Source of the DNA: Aaosphaeria pasadenensis
Taxonomy: Eukaryota; Ascomycota; Dothideomycetes; Pleosporales
Length of the DNA stretch: 64,000 nt
Direction: 5' to 3'
Assembly: GCA_022813625.1 (NCBI GenBank)
Contig: JAKLMB010000049.1
Location: 1 to 64,000 of the forward strand
Shown: positions 20,642 through 30,640 of the stretch, piece after piece
Layout of the letters: each line of letters starts with the position of its first letter
Position numbering within the stretch: position 1 is the stretch's first letter
Translations under genes and position numbers: made by a program
Notes under the pieces: model-generated
Database searches by the model: none
What the model saw: only the letters and a program-made list of their open reading frames with translations
Told to the model about the DNA's origin: nothing

Positions 20642-21976
20642 TTACACCCACTCCTTGGGGTTCTTGAGGACATCGACGAGTCTCTCCTCCCTGCTCCCAG
20701 GCTCGGGAGCATGCATGTACTGCCACCTAGCCGTGAGTGGCAAGCTCATGAGGATGCTCTCGACCCTGGAGCCGGGGGTGTTCAAGCCGAACGAGGTGCC
20801 GCGATCGTGGACGAGATTGAACTCGACGTAGCGGCCGCGGCGCAGCTGCTGCCACTGTTTCTGCTCCTCCGTGAAGGGCATGTCCTTGCGGCGATTGATG
20901 ATGGGGATGTAGGAGGGGAGGAAGGCGGAGAGGCAGTCCTGGACGAAGGCGAAGAGCTGCTCGCGGTCCTTGACGGTCTCGTCGAGGTCGTCGAAGAAGA
21001 TGCCGCCGACGCCGCGCGTCTCGCCCCGGTGCTTGTTGTTGAAATACTCGTCGCACCACTTCTTGAATCGCGGGTAGTACCCCTTGTCGTGCTTGTCGCA
21101 CGCCGCCTTGATCGTGTTGTGGAAGTGGATCGCATCCTCGTCGTACAGGTACGAGGGCGTCAGGTCGCAGCCGCCGCCGTACCACCACGCGTTGGTGTTG
21201 CCGAACTCGTCGGCCGTCTCGAAGTAGCGGTAGTTGAGGTGGACGGTCGGCGCGTTGGGGTTGGAGGGGTGCAGCACCATGCTGAGGCCCGCGGCGAAGA
21301 AGTCGAGCGACTCGACGTCAGGGTCCAGCGCCTTGTGGTTGACCCGCATCTTCTGGATCGCCGCGCGCGGGAGGGTGCCGTACACGACGGAGGTGTTGAC
21401 GCCCGCCTTCTCGAAGACGTTGCCGTCCTGGAGCACGCAGGAGATGCCCCCGCCGCCCTCGGCCCGCTGCCAGGTGTCGAACTTGAACTTCTTCCCATCG
21501 ACCTCCTCCAGCCCCGCCACGATCTGCTTCTGGTGCTCCTGGATGAACTTCTCCATCCGGAGGCGCATGGGAGATGCGGTTGTCACGCCGTTCTCGCGTT
21601 TCATCAGGGCATCTTTCTCGGCGATGCTGGGGCCCTCGGTCTGGATTTCAGTCGTCCACTAGAAGATCTTCAAGTCAGAGAATGATTCCAATGCTGTATA
21701 TCATGCGGGTTGGGATTGATCGCATACCATTGAGTACACCAGAGCTCCAATGAACGGCACAAACATCAATCGGAACCTGTTCGGCCATTTGCTAGGCTTT
21801 GGGTTGCGCCATTCGGTCAATGGGTCGGGTTTCTGGGGCCCTGTCGCCAGCGAACGTCTCGACGCTGCTAACCGTGTGCCGGTGAAGAAGGACGAGGGAA
21901 TTGAGCGCCGCGGAGGGTAATTGTGCTGGAATTCAATTGCCCGAGCAAGGCGGGTGGACGGTCGGAACGAAGGCAT
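20642..21976 (-). CDS. HEM13: Coproporphyrinogen III oxidase (oxygen-dependent)
   Basis: Two exons on the minus strand: 21976-21728 and 21658-20642, joined in phase by a GTATGC...TAG intron, giving 421 aa. The enzyme oxidatively decarboxylates coproporphyrinogen III to protoporphyrinogen IX in heme synthesis. Conserved blocks are present: GGGGISCVLQDGNVFEKAG, HLNYRYFE, NAWWYGGGCDLTPSYLYDED, RGVGGIFFDDLD and YVEFNLVHDRGTSFGLNTPG, the last close to the C-terminal EWV. Exon 1 encodes an Arg/Ser-rich presequence (MPSFRPSTRLARAIEFQ) and a hydrophobic helix (RLMFVPFIGALVYSM). This suggests mitochondrial targeting and membrane association, unlike the cytosolic yeast Hem13. A long antisense ORF over this gene is a GC-codon shadow. 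Confidence 0.97.
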
Positions 21977-23405
21977 GGCGTGGGTGCGGACAGAAGCTCG
22001 AGGCAAAGTTCAATTGCCAGCGATTGACTTTTTGAGGGAGGGGAGGGGAGGGAAGAAGAGGATGCTGTCAAGGTTGTGCTACGGAACAATCATTGAAGAT
22101 CGTTTGCAGGGATGTGGCAATGGATGAAGGAGAGATTGAGGGTCAGGTCGAGGTCGCCTGCGGTTTATAAAAAGAGGAGGATAGGTGGTGTAATCAGGGT
22201 GATGGTGGTTCGTAGAAAAATTCAAGCTGTCGTGGTAGCATCACACCACAGTGGAGGCATAGTAACATACCACATAGTCATACCAAGCAATACTTCCCTA
22301 ATACTTCCATATTGGGCGGAGCGGAAGACCGAGGGACCTCCGGGCACAGTCAAGGTCACGTGATCGCACTCGAAGTCCAGAGACTCTTAAGTGGGTAGGT
22401 GGGTAGGTAGCTATCTAGACTGACTACGACTAGTTACCCCGGATGAGTGCGGTACGGTGGCCATAGTCGTGTCGCATACGAGATGGAAGCATTTAGAGAT
22501 GAAAAGGTCTTCTTGCGCGTTCTAGGTATTTCTTCCAATGATATCAAATCAATAGGCAGGCAGGCAGGCAATCAAGCAAGCAAGCTAGATTCAGATGTGT
22601 TTGCACCTGTATGGGCAACACAGGAGTACATGTGCTGCGAGATGAGGTAGGAGGTACTGCTACAAGTACATATTGAATGGTACTCATATCTAGACCCTGG
22701 AATCGACAAACTTCAATGCGGAGATGGGCAGTGATCTGATGCCGGATTGTACTCCCGCAAAAAGTGGTCGTCATCAAGTCATGTAGATAGATGATCAACG
22801 GGTACAATGATATCTAGAAAAGGTACTTTGAGTCAACGTTATCATGGGACAGGGCTGAAGGAGTCAGCGAGGCCGAACAGAGGAGTCACCAGTGTGAAGC
22901 CCGCCACGGGTTGTGATGGGGGTTTGAAACAAAGGGCGGTGGCAGTGAATGACAATGGGTACGAGGTACCTGGGTGGTTTGCCTCCCCATTCACCATCAG
23001 GGTCGACCTTCTGCTTCTACTGTGAAAGTTTGCTCATCCGTGCCTGTAGATATGACCTGTCGTGATTGTAGTCAAGTCTATGGTGGTAGTGTACCTAGGT
23101 AGTTTGGGAGTGATTGTGGCTTTGGTAAGCAAGGGAGGTTGTGTGAGGGAGGGATAACCAGTGAAGTGAGTGAGAGTCGTCGCCTGCTGGGCTGCTGGTG
23201 TGTCGCACGCGCCCCGCCCGCCCTCTCTCTCTGCTGCCTACTTTAACCTCCTCTCTCACCGCTGCAAACCCACCCTCCTACTCCTCTCCTACTTAAACCT
23301 CCCCGCCACCACCACATACCGCAACCAGCCTTCCGACCAACCCAATATACGATTCATAAACTCCACCCTATATCCCACAACCTACCATCCCATACAACTC
23401 CCAAA
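21977..23405. promoter_or_regulatory. Intergenic promoter region between HEM13 and ATG8
   Basis: Divergent promoter space of 1.4 kb without a gene. It has a G-run (22035-22052), a TCACGTGA palindrome (22356-22363, a bHLH/Cbf1-type site, 380 bases before HEM13), GTAGG/TAGG repeats (about 22390-22412), GGCA/AGCA repeats (about 22556-22586) and TACCTAGGTA (23092-23101). A CT-rich leader precedes ATG8. Small ORFs here lack motifs. Confidence 0.6.
22035..22052 (+). promoter_or_regulatory. Putative G-quadruplex tract upstream of HEM13
   Basis: GGGAGGGGAGGGGAGGG has four G-runs with one-base spacers and lies about 60 bases before the HEM13 start codon. On the HEM13 sense strand it is C-rich, so the G4 would form on the template strand. 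Confidence 0.5.
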
Positions 23406-23875
23406 ATGCGATCCAAGTTTAAGGACGAGCACCCGTTCGAGAAGCGCAAGGCCGAGGCCGAGCGCATTCGCCAGAAGTACAACGATCGCATTCCTGTAAG
23501 GATTTCCCATTCATCGAGCCCTCAGAAGCACAGCTAACCCAGCTCTAGGTGATCTGCGAGAAGGTCGAGAAGTCTGACATCGCGACCATCGACAAGAAGA
23601 AGTACCTCGTCCCGGCCGACCTCACCGTCGGCCAGTTCGTGTACGTCATCCGCAAGAGGATTAAGCTCTCCCCCGAGAAGGCTATCTTCATCTTCGTGGA
23701 TGAAGTCCTTCCCCCAACAGCCGCTCTCATGAGCTCGATATACGAGGAGCACAAGGATGAGGACGGTTTCCTATACATCACGTACGTATTCCCCGAGTTA
23801 GGCTCCAGCTCCACCAATACATACTAACCATGATACAGCTACTCCGGCGAGAATACCTTTGGCGAGGAAGCATAA
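23406..23875 (+). CDS. ATG8: Autophagy ubiquitin-like protein Atg8
   Basis: Three exons, 23406-23495, 23549-23781 and 23839-23875, giving 119 aa. The sequence is nearly invariant for the family: [20 protein letters not shown], the LDS-pocket segment [35 protein letters not shown] and [20 protein letters not shown]. It ends FGEEA, so the conjugated glycine is residue 116 and three residues must be trimmed by Atg4. Atg8 is then joined to phosphatidylethanolamine by Atg7, Atg3 and the Atg12-Atg5-Atg16 complex. It drives autophagosome growth and cargo binding. The N-terminal exon of 30 codons ends exactly at RIP, a frequent intron position in filamentous fungi. Confidence 0.99.
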
Positions 23876-24848
23876 GCGCCTTTATCTACAACCGCGGCCT
23901 CTCTGTTATATTAAGTTACCGTCACCGAGGGCGTGGTGATTTGGGATGGGCGTTCTGGCTTGCTTGGGCTTTGACAGTTTCTCATGATGTATGGATTTGA
24001 CACGCACAGCACACTCCAGGGAACGCGACACAACGCAGACTATTTGATCTTCGATACGATTTCAGGAAGTCCACCGAATGAATGGCTTGGACACTCCGAC
24101 GAAGGCTCTGAAGAGCTCTGCGGCGGGAGGAGTGGCTGTGCCTGCATGACTGAGTGAGGTGGATTGGGTTGATATTATGGATCGCACACTGATTGAATGT
24201 TGCATTCCCGTCATTTCCTGTATACTCAACCTCACAATAAATGAATCGGCTTCTTCCGACATGAACTACTTCCTTGTACTTGCGTTGCTCGCATGAATGA
24301 ATCCTTGGTACCCGTGACCTGTCGGCGTGACTGAAACTAGATGACGACATGCCCACCCAACGTGACCGGATAAGCCTCTCGTGGCCATGCTCAGTCATAC
24401 AGATGAACCCCAGTGTTTCAAGTGAATATTCAAAATTCACAGTAAACAAAAACAGTGAACGTGATTTGTCGGTGAATGAGGAAAAGCGAGAAAAAAAAAC
24501 CCCAAAGTCTCAGACCGCCATTGTTGTACCTGAGTGGCACCAGCTGAGCTGTCCCGTGGGGCAAGAAGCTCAGCCCTACGAACCAGCCAAACAATTCTCG
24601 GCGGGTCGGACGGGGTGCAACCGATTGATTTTAAGCTCCCAGCGAGTCTGTGCTTTTTCTGGATTCAACCCATCTTTTTGTAGCTGGACTCGTCTCCTCA
24701 TATCTCGACGATCGGACTGGTCTGGTTGTTCTTGCGCCTACTTAACGTTGCGTTGGTCCAGCTTGCTCGCAAAGCAGCGAACTCGTTTCCTCTGTCGTCG
24801 TAGCTGTGCGCGGTGTCCAGGACTTGCATGGAAGTGTCCGGCGCAACA
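23876..24848. other. Intergenic between ATG8 and the NCE101-like gene
   Basis: No gene is supported. A 155-codon minus-strand ORF (23982-24449) is rich in Ser, Arg and His, lacks motifs and overlaps the probable ATG8 3' UTR. The last 100 bases hold the leader of the next gene. Confidence 0.45.
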
Positions 24849-25123
24849 ATGGCGTACAAATACATCATATCAAAGTACGCACAATATACACGGTCCATCT
24901 GGAGCTTCGATGTTCCTCTAGGCGACATCAATACCCTTGATTCGCTGCTAACGGCTATGCAACTAGGTCCCTTGACCCTTTCTTCGCGATATCTATCGGT
25001 CTTGCAGCGGCCCTCACACGCATAAGTCGGGAAGAGAAGGACCAAGGACGAAGCATGCAGCAGAGCATTGAGTTGTTCAAGAAGAGGAGCGGGATTGCGT
25101 GGGAGGAGGTCTGGAAGAAATGA
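24849..25123 (+). CDS. NCE101-like small membrane protein
   Basis: Two exons, 24849-24874 and 24967-25123, giving 60 aa. A GCTAAC branch point lies just before the CTAG acceptor. The joined protein starts MAYKYIISKSLDPFFAISIG, continues with a hydrophobic LAAALTR segment, then ISREEKDQGRSMQQSIELF and a basic tail. This matches the fungal NCE101 family: short proteins with one N-terminal membrane helix containing a DP-x-(F/L)AI motif followed by a charged (N/S)REE-K-x-GRS segment. Budding yeast NCE101 was described in non-classical protein export; the real biochemical role is unclear. The gene is too short and too interrupted to appear as a single ORF. Confidence 0.8.
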
Positions 25124-26023
25124 GCACCTGGTATCACGATCTGGGAATGAGGGAAGGGTTTACAAGTGGAAGCGCTTGTGTCAACCCCTCGCGACTGGAG
25201 ATGGATAAGACGAAGAAGGATGAGGTTCTATTGTTGAAAGAGGAGACTGTATAAGTGGTGGGCTTTGAAGAAGACTTCGTTGTGCCATACAGGGGAATGA
25301 TTGATGATACCCATTTGAAAATGTGTGGATCATGCTACTGTTACGAACATATTCGATATACATGTGGAGAACATCTATATCCAGTTATCGAGAGAAGGCA
25401 TTCATCGTTGAAGAGCGAAAGCCGGGGTAACCTGTCGATACAATGAGATTTGGAGACGAGGCAAAAAGGTACTCCAACGACTCAGAGAATGCGGTCTCCG
25501 ATTTACCAATTGCGTTCTTCACGAATGTGTCTAGTTTTGCAAAATCGAATTTGTGAATACAGAAGAGGTCCTCAACTTTACAGTCCATCGAATGGCGACC
25601 GTTGTCAACAGATTATACTCAAATAAACATTTAAATCTATGATAGATCATATTCACATGGAAATACACTTTGCGATTGATATTTTGATCCAAAGCAACCC
25701 CCAACATACTCAATCCAGCATACGGGCAGTTGATGACCATCACCTCTAACTTCCAAACCTCACGAACATGTACAATTTCCCTTTCCCAAATGCTCCAACA
25801 TCCCGATATCTCAATAACAATTCCTACATCGACCTAGAAGCATTCACATTAGCGTCTTGGCACGAACATTCCTCACCATTGGCTCAACATAGCAAAATAC
25901 ATCCCCTCCCCGAATACAGAAAACCGTCACATATTGTCCGCCACATACCCCCTAGAACCTCCTCAAATTTTCGACTGGAAAACAGGGATCAATAGAAAGA
26001 GATAGAGCAAGGAAATTGGCGAA
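25124..26023. other. Intergenic, upstream of TRM9
   Basis: No gene is supported. Short ORFs on both strands (for example 25768-25995) have no motif, and the latter probably lies in the TRM9 leader. Confidence 0.45.
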
Positions 26024-27152
26024 ATGGCGGAAACCGACGCCCAGGGCCAATCATACGAAGCCCAACACGTGCACTCCGTCTACGAGGAAATAGCATCGCA
26101 TTTCTCGTCTACAAGGTACAAGGTGTGCGTTCCCCTCCTCATCATCCTTCTCGTCCTTATTGCAAATCCGATTTTTCTCAACACCGGCCCAAACCCGATT
26201 GGAGCATTGAGTACTGACTGTGGAACGAATAGCCATGGCCCATCGTAGAACGATTTCTCAAGGAGCGGCCGGATGGTGCCATAGGCGCTGATGTCGGTTG
26301 CGGGAATGGGAAATATCTCAGTATTAATGATAAGGTGTTCATTGTGGGTTCGGATCGGTGAGTTGATTCGTCTGTTTTACACACATATACGTCCCAAAAG
26401 CAAAGAGGAAGAGATATATACAAATCCTCCCCTCCTTCACATGAAGTAAACCCAGAAAAAGAACGATAGTAATCAAGTCCTACAATACTCCCCAAAAGAG
26501 TAAAATTAGAACAAACCCCCTTTCCCAACACTCCTATTTTTTTTTTCTTCAAGTAATAGACCCTAAGACTAACCTTCTTGAAATCAGATCCACAAACCTC
26601 GTCAGCATCGCCAAACAGCACCACCAACACCTCAACACCTCCTCCCTAGTCGTGGCCGACAACCTCTCGCTCCCGCACCCGCTCCACGCCTTCGACTTCG
26701 CCATCTCCATCGCCGTCATCCACCACCTGTCGACGCCCGCGCGGCGCGTCGAGGCTGTGGCCGCGGTGTTGGAACTGCTCAAGGGGGAAGGAGGTCGGGC
26801 GTTGATTTACGTGTGGGCGCTTGAGCAGAAGGATAGTCGGAGGGGGTGGGATGAGGGGCATGAGCAGGATGTTATGGTGCCGTGGGTTATGAAGGGGAAG
26901 AAGGAGAAGAAGACGGGGGGTGCGAAGAAAGGGAGGCGGAAGGGTGATGAGGAGGGGAAAGAGGAGGTGGTAGAGGAGGAGCAGGCGGTGGCGGCGGTGG
27001 AGGATAAGACATTTTTGAGGTACTACCATTTGTATAGGAAGGGGGAGTTGGAGCACGATGTCGAGGAGGCTGGGGGCGTGGTCGTGGAGTCTGGGTATGA
27101 GAAGGATAATTGGTGGGCTATTGCGAGGTTGAAGGATGGGGATGGGAGGTGA
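26024..27152 (+). CDS. TRM9: tRNA wobble-uridine methyltransferase Trm9
   Basis: Three exons, 26024-26122, 26233-26357 and 26588-27152, giving 262 aa. Trm9, with Trm112, methylates the carboxymethyl group of wobble uridine in certain tRNAs (cm5U to mcm5U). Residues 1-45 contain the family start YEAQHVHSVYEEIASHFSST and KPWPIVERFL. The SAM-binding motif I is GADVGCGNGKYL; GSDRSTNLVSIA and VVADNLSLP follow, then AISIAVIHHLST and ALIYVWALEQ. A Lys/Glu-rich linker (about residues 170-205, coded by a purine-only tract) replaces the loop of other Trm9 proteins. The protein ends ESGYEKDNWWAIARL, like the ALKBH8/Trm9 C-terminus. Intron 2 is unusually long (230 nt). TRM9 converges on RCE1 with under 200 bases between the stops. 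Confidence 0.92.
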
Positions 27153-27344
27153 ATGGGACGGAATTGAACGGTATCTATATTCAAAATGTATATCTTATAT
27201 GAGAAATGCGGTTCTATGTATAGAATGCTTGGTGCTGACCCAGTTGAATATAAAATATCAGTCACTGTGACAGCTGCCATGCTCGAGGATGGCCATCCCG
27301 ATATTTACTTGTTTTTTGAACAATACTACCAACTACTATGCTCT

Positions 27345-28502
27345 TCAGCTCTCTACCAAGACTACAGGTAAAGCGTTGATGCTCTCAGTCAAAGGGAATA
27401 GACCTCTGTAAAATCCATAAGCACCGGCTACCAGAATAACGTAGTAGGCTACGGTCCAAGCAAGCCCTGCGGATTGGATCGACGAAGATGCTCGACCATA
27501 TGTCCCTTGGTCATCATCACGCTTGTCAGCGTCGGGAGGCCCGATTGGCACTCCCGACTCCACGCCGACACGGCCCCAAAACCGCGGGAGGCCCATCCAA
27601 TTGCAGAATGCATGGGTCAAAATCAGAGAAAAGACATTCCCAGTACGAATGAAGGCGAATGCTGCGAAGAAGCCAAAGAGAGACGTGTAGGTGAACTGAA
27701 AGAGGGAGCGGAAGACCGCAAGAGCCAGTGGTGTTTCCGGATGAGTGAGGCGGAACTCGTACAGGTGGTGAACATGTGCGATGCCGAAGTACAGAGGCGT
27801 AAGGAAGATGATCTTCGTCCCGGAAATCTGGGCCAGGATGTGCAGGGGAATGATCATTCCGCGCCAGATAAGTTCTTCACTTGTGGGACCCTAGTATCCA
27901 GTTAGCATTCAGATTAGAACCGTCTCGATGTCTCTACGCACGACGACAAAGTTCCTGTATCCAATCCAACTGCTCAAGGTCTCATGAAGACCTCTGAAGC
28001 GTATCCAGTCTCTCCATCCTCCGTCGACAATTCCCTGTTCGAACAACGGTCCAGCAAACAGTATAGCCACTAGCAGATTCGTCTTGACTATGTCCAAGAC
28101 AGAAATCGGCCATAGTCCAAGCAAATGGAGTATCCCAACAGGCGACACATCGCCAGATTGGTGTAGCACGTAGGTAGTCAGGGCAAGACAGATGATACTA
28201 GAGAGTGTCACAGCTCGAACTCGGGCGCGAATCGAGGAGGGCGCATCACGGGAGAGCGTCACCGATGGCCGCGTGGCGGAGGAGAGGTAGAATGGCACGA
28301 CATAGATGATCGTAAAGGCAACCTGCAGCAGCGGTGTCAGTTATTATCGATTAGCTTCCGCGTCAATGCGTGCCAGACTCAGAGATTTTGTGTATAACGT
28401 TGTCTACAGGGTGAGGGGCAACGAGGGGGGACGCACCGACAGAGTGACTGCAGTAGTGGTAGAGATGGCAGGCGCCTTGGGGGCTGTTGAGAGGTTAGCC
28501 AT
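27345..28502 (-). CDS. RCE1: CAAX prenyl endopeptidase Rce1
   Basis: Minus-strand exons 28502-28437, 28322-27942 and 27890-27345, giving 330 aa from MANLSTAPKAPAISTT. Rce1 is an ER-membrane glutamate protease that removes the last three residues of prenylated CAAX proteins such as Ras and a-factor. The catalytic blocks are seen: GPTSEELIWRGMI (EExxxR), YFGIAHVHHLYE and the third motif LTHAFCNWMGLPRFWG. Multiple membrane helices surround them, for example VAFTIIYVVPFYL and VFSLILTHAF. Length is normal. An alternative start exists: exon 28730-28643 (MPPVGKKIHSLLADRF) with a perfect GTAAGT donor joins in frame to an acceptor at 28483, giving 353 aa. Homologues I know begin closer to the MANL form, but this is unsettled. 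Confidence 0.92.
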
Positions 28503-28642
28503 GCTCGAGCAATGAATTCGAACACAACTTCTGCTACAGCATGCACTATGCAGATGGTGCAGCTTTGTAGTGGATATGGATGGATAGATGGGGCGTTTGG
28601 GAACAATGGGAAAAGCGTAGGCCAATGGATTTGTTGACTTAC

Positions 28643-28730
28643 CGCCTTTGAAGTGTTGTTCAAACAATCTCCCCAGCGCACTGAAACGGTCCGCTAGTAG
28701 GCTGTGGATCTTCTTTCCGACAGGCGGCAT
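28643..28730 (-). CDS. RCE1: Possible alternative first coding exon of RCE1
   Basis: ATG at 28730 opens 29 codons (MPPVGKKIHSLLADRFSALG..) ending at a GTAAGT donor. Splicing to the CAG acceptor at 28484-28485 preserves the RCE1 frame and bypasses the ATG at 28502. It would replace the first seven residues with a basic amphipathic extension. Treat as an alternative or as 5' UTR. Confidence 0.4.
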
Positions 28731-30640
28731 CTTTGTACTTGTAAGAGGCCAGAAACGAGGGCTAGAGGAATAAAGTCGAGATCCAACGGGCTTCGAGGAG
28801 CGCGCTTCAATCGATCTATTCCTGAACCACAGGGATCGGGGTAGATGGGTGATATGATGATGTGCAATAAGCGATAGATACCTGGTGATAGAGAGCGTTT
28901 ACTCGATTACCCCGCAGCCTTAAAAGGTAAGCTGAATGGGCTTCCTATTGCCGTTGCATTATCATTTCGTTATTATTTGTCCTTTCTTGATTAATACCAT
29001 CATCGTCGTCATCATCTTTGGTATCAAGTATACAAACCAACAGCGCTTCGAGTCCGAACTCCATTGGACTGAAGTCGAAGGGTTAGTCAGCAACCCTTAG
29101 AACCATCAGTCACCATTGTTTTCACGTGACTACGCGCTCGCCCAAACAAATCCACCTTTTCCAGAAAGCTATCCATCCCATTCCAGTCGCATTCCCATTC
29201 CCATCCTACCCGCCATCTGTCATCGCCCCTCTATCTTCAGGGCCGATAGATGTACGGATTAGATACGGGTAGTTCTATCGATTGATTGCCCAAGCCTATC
29301 GTTCATACCGGGACTCCGTGGCTCAGTTTGACATCACGGCTACACCTGGGACCAGGGCCAGGGCTAGGAACGGGGACCAGGAGTCTAGGAGCCAGTCCAC
29401 GTTCAGGGGTTGACCACGTCTCACCCACGGATCAGCATACAAACAACACCTATTACACTCGATACCTGCACAGTACACAGTATACACAGTACGCGCAGTA
29501 CACAAAACACAGTGGCTCCTTGTACACAAAAGTACATAACAAAAAGGATAGACTACCGAGCTATCTATACGAAAGACACAGACCACCGCGTGTCTAGTGG
29601 CAGCTGTGGAGACCGTCCAACGGCCCGTGGAGAGACATCAGTGGTTCAAGCCTCCTCCTAAAATTAATCCCCAATTTCCACTGCGAACCCACTCAACGCG
29701 TCTCTGGCTTCATCAGTCTAGCTCATACCGGCTGCTCGTGAAAATTCCTCGTCCTTGACTGGTCGGCCATTGAACCGTCACTGGATGGGCACTGGATGGG
29801 GATACCCCAGGAGCGCATCTTGTCAATTTCGCAGCAAATCGGTCGAGCGCACCACCAGTTGGCCCACAATCGCGCTCGGGTCGTATACGGTATATCTGCT
29901 TGAATAAACATATTGTACAAATCTCATCGCCAGAGGGAACACCCCGCATCTCCAATATCCGATATATGGCGGGTTGTGTCTTCTTTTTCTCTGTCTGAAT
30001 CTATCGTGAACGATTCCTGGTGGACCTCGACATCAAATCGAGCAAATCACAGCCTCAAAATTCGACCCGATTCGTAAATCGAATCCAATAATACAGTTTC
30101 ACCGCTTCATCCAAGAAAGCTCGTGCTCACCTATTCCTCTTCCTCTATCCTTCTTTCTCCTCCGCCTCCGCCGGGGTGTGCGCTGGCATTGGATAGCACC
30201 TGCAGACGCGAGCCTTGAACCTGCATACTCTTGCATCAGCTACGAACCTCTTTTGGCTTCGGCTCGCTGCCTCTGCCTCTCCTGAGAGTTTTAACACCCG
30301 CCGCCCACTCTCTTTCCCTTCTTTTCCAAAACCTCAAACTCTTTAATGCCGTTTGCGATCCATTTGTCACTCATTTGACCTCTTGTCTATAGCACATTCT
30401 TGTCACTCTTTAACAATTCACATTTTCTCCATTTCCCCCCCTCTTTTATTTCATTGTCCTTTCTTTGATTTTCTATATTGATTTTATTTTTATTTTTGGT
30501 ATCAACTCCATATTTCCTCCGATAAGTTTACTCTTTAATGATCGGCTTTATGTCGTTCGGACCCGTCTACGGCTTCACGTATCACAGCTCATGATCGAGT
30601 CCGGCACTATCACCACATTCATTACGAACATCTCTACAGC
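28731..30640. promoter_or_regulatory. Long divergent promoter between RCE1 and the Ser-rich gene
   Basis: About 1.9 kb without a supported gene. It includes a TCACGTGA palindrome (29122-29129), a region of CAGTACACAGTA-type short repeats (about 29466-29510) and a long pyrimidine-rich leader (about 30120-30560) with several upstream ATGs (for example 30344 and 30540). The leader may reduce translation of the downstream gene. Confidence 0.5.

Noticed and set aside
20618..21685. 355-codon plus-strand ORF opposite HEM13
   Set aside because: It is the antisense shadow of a GC-biased gene: composition is dominated by V, L, E and R, it has no motif, and HEM13 on the other strand is unambiguous.
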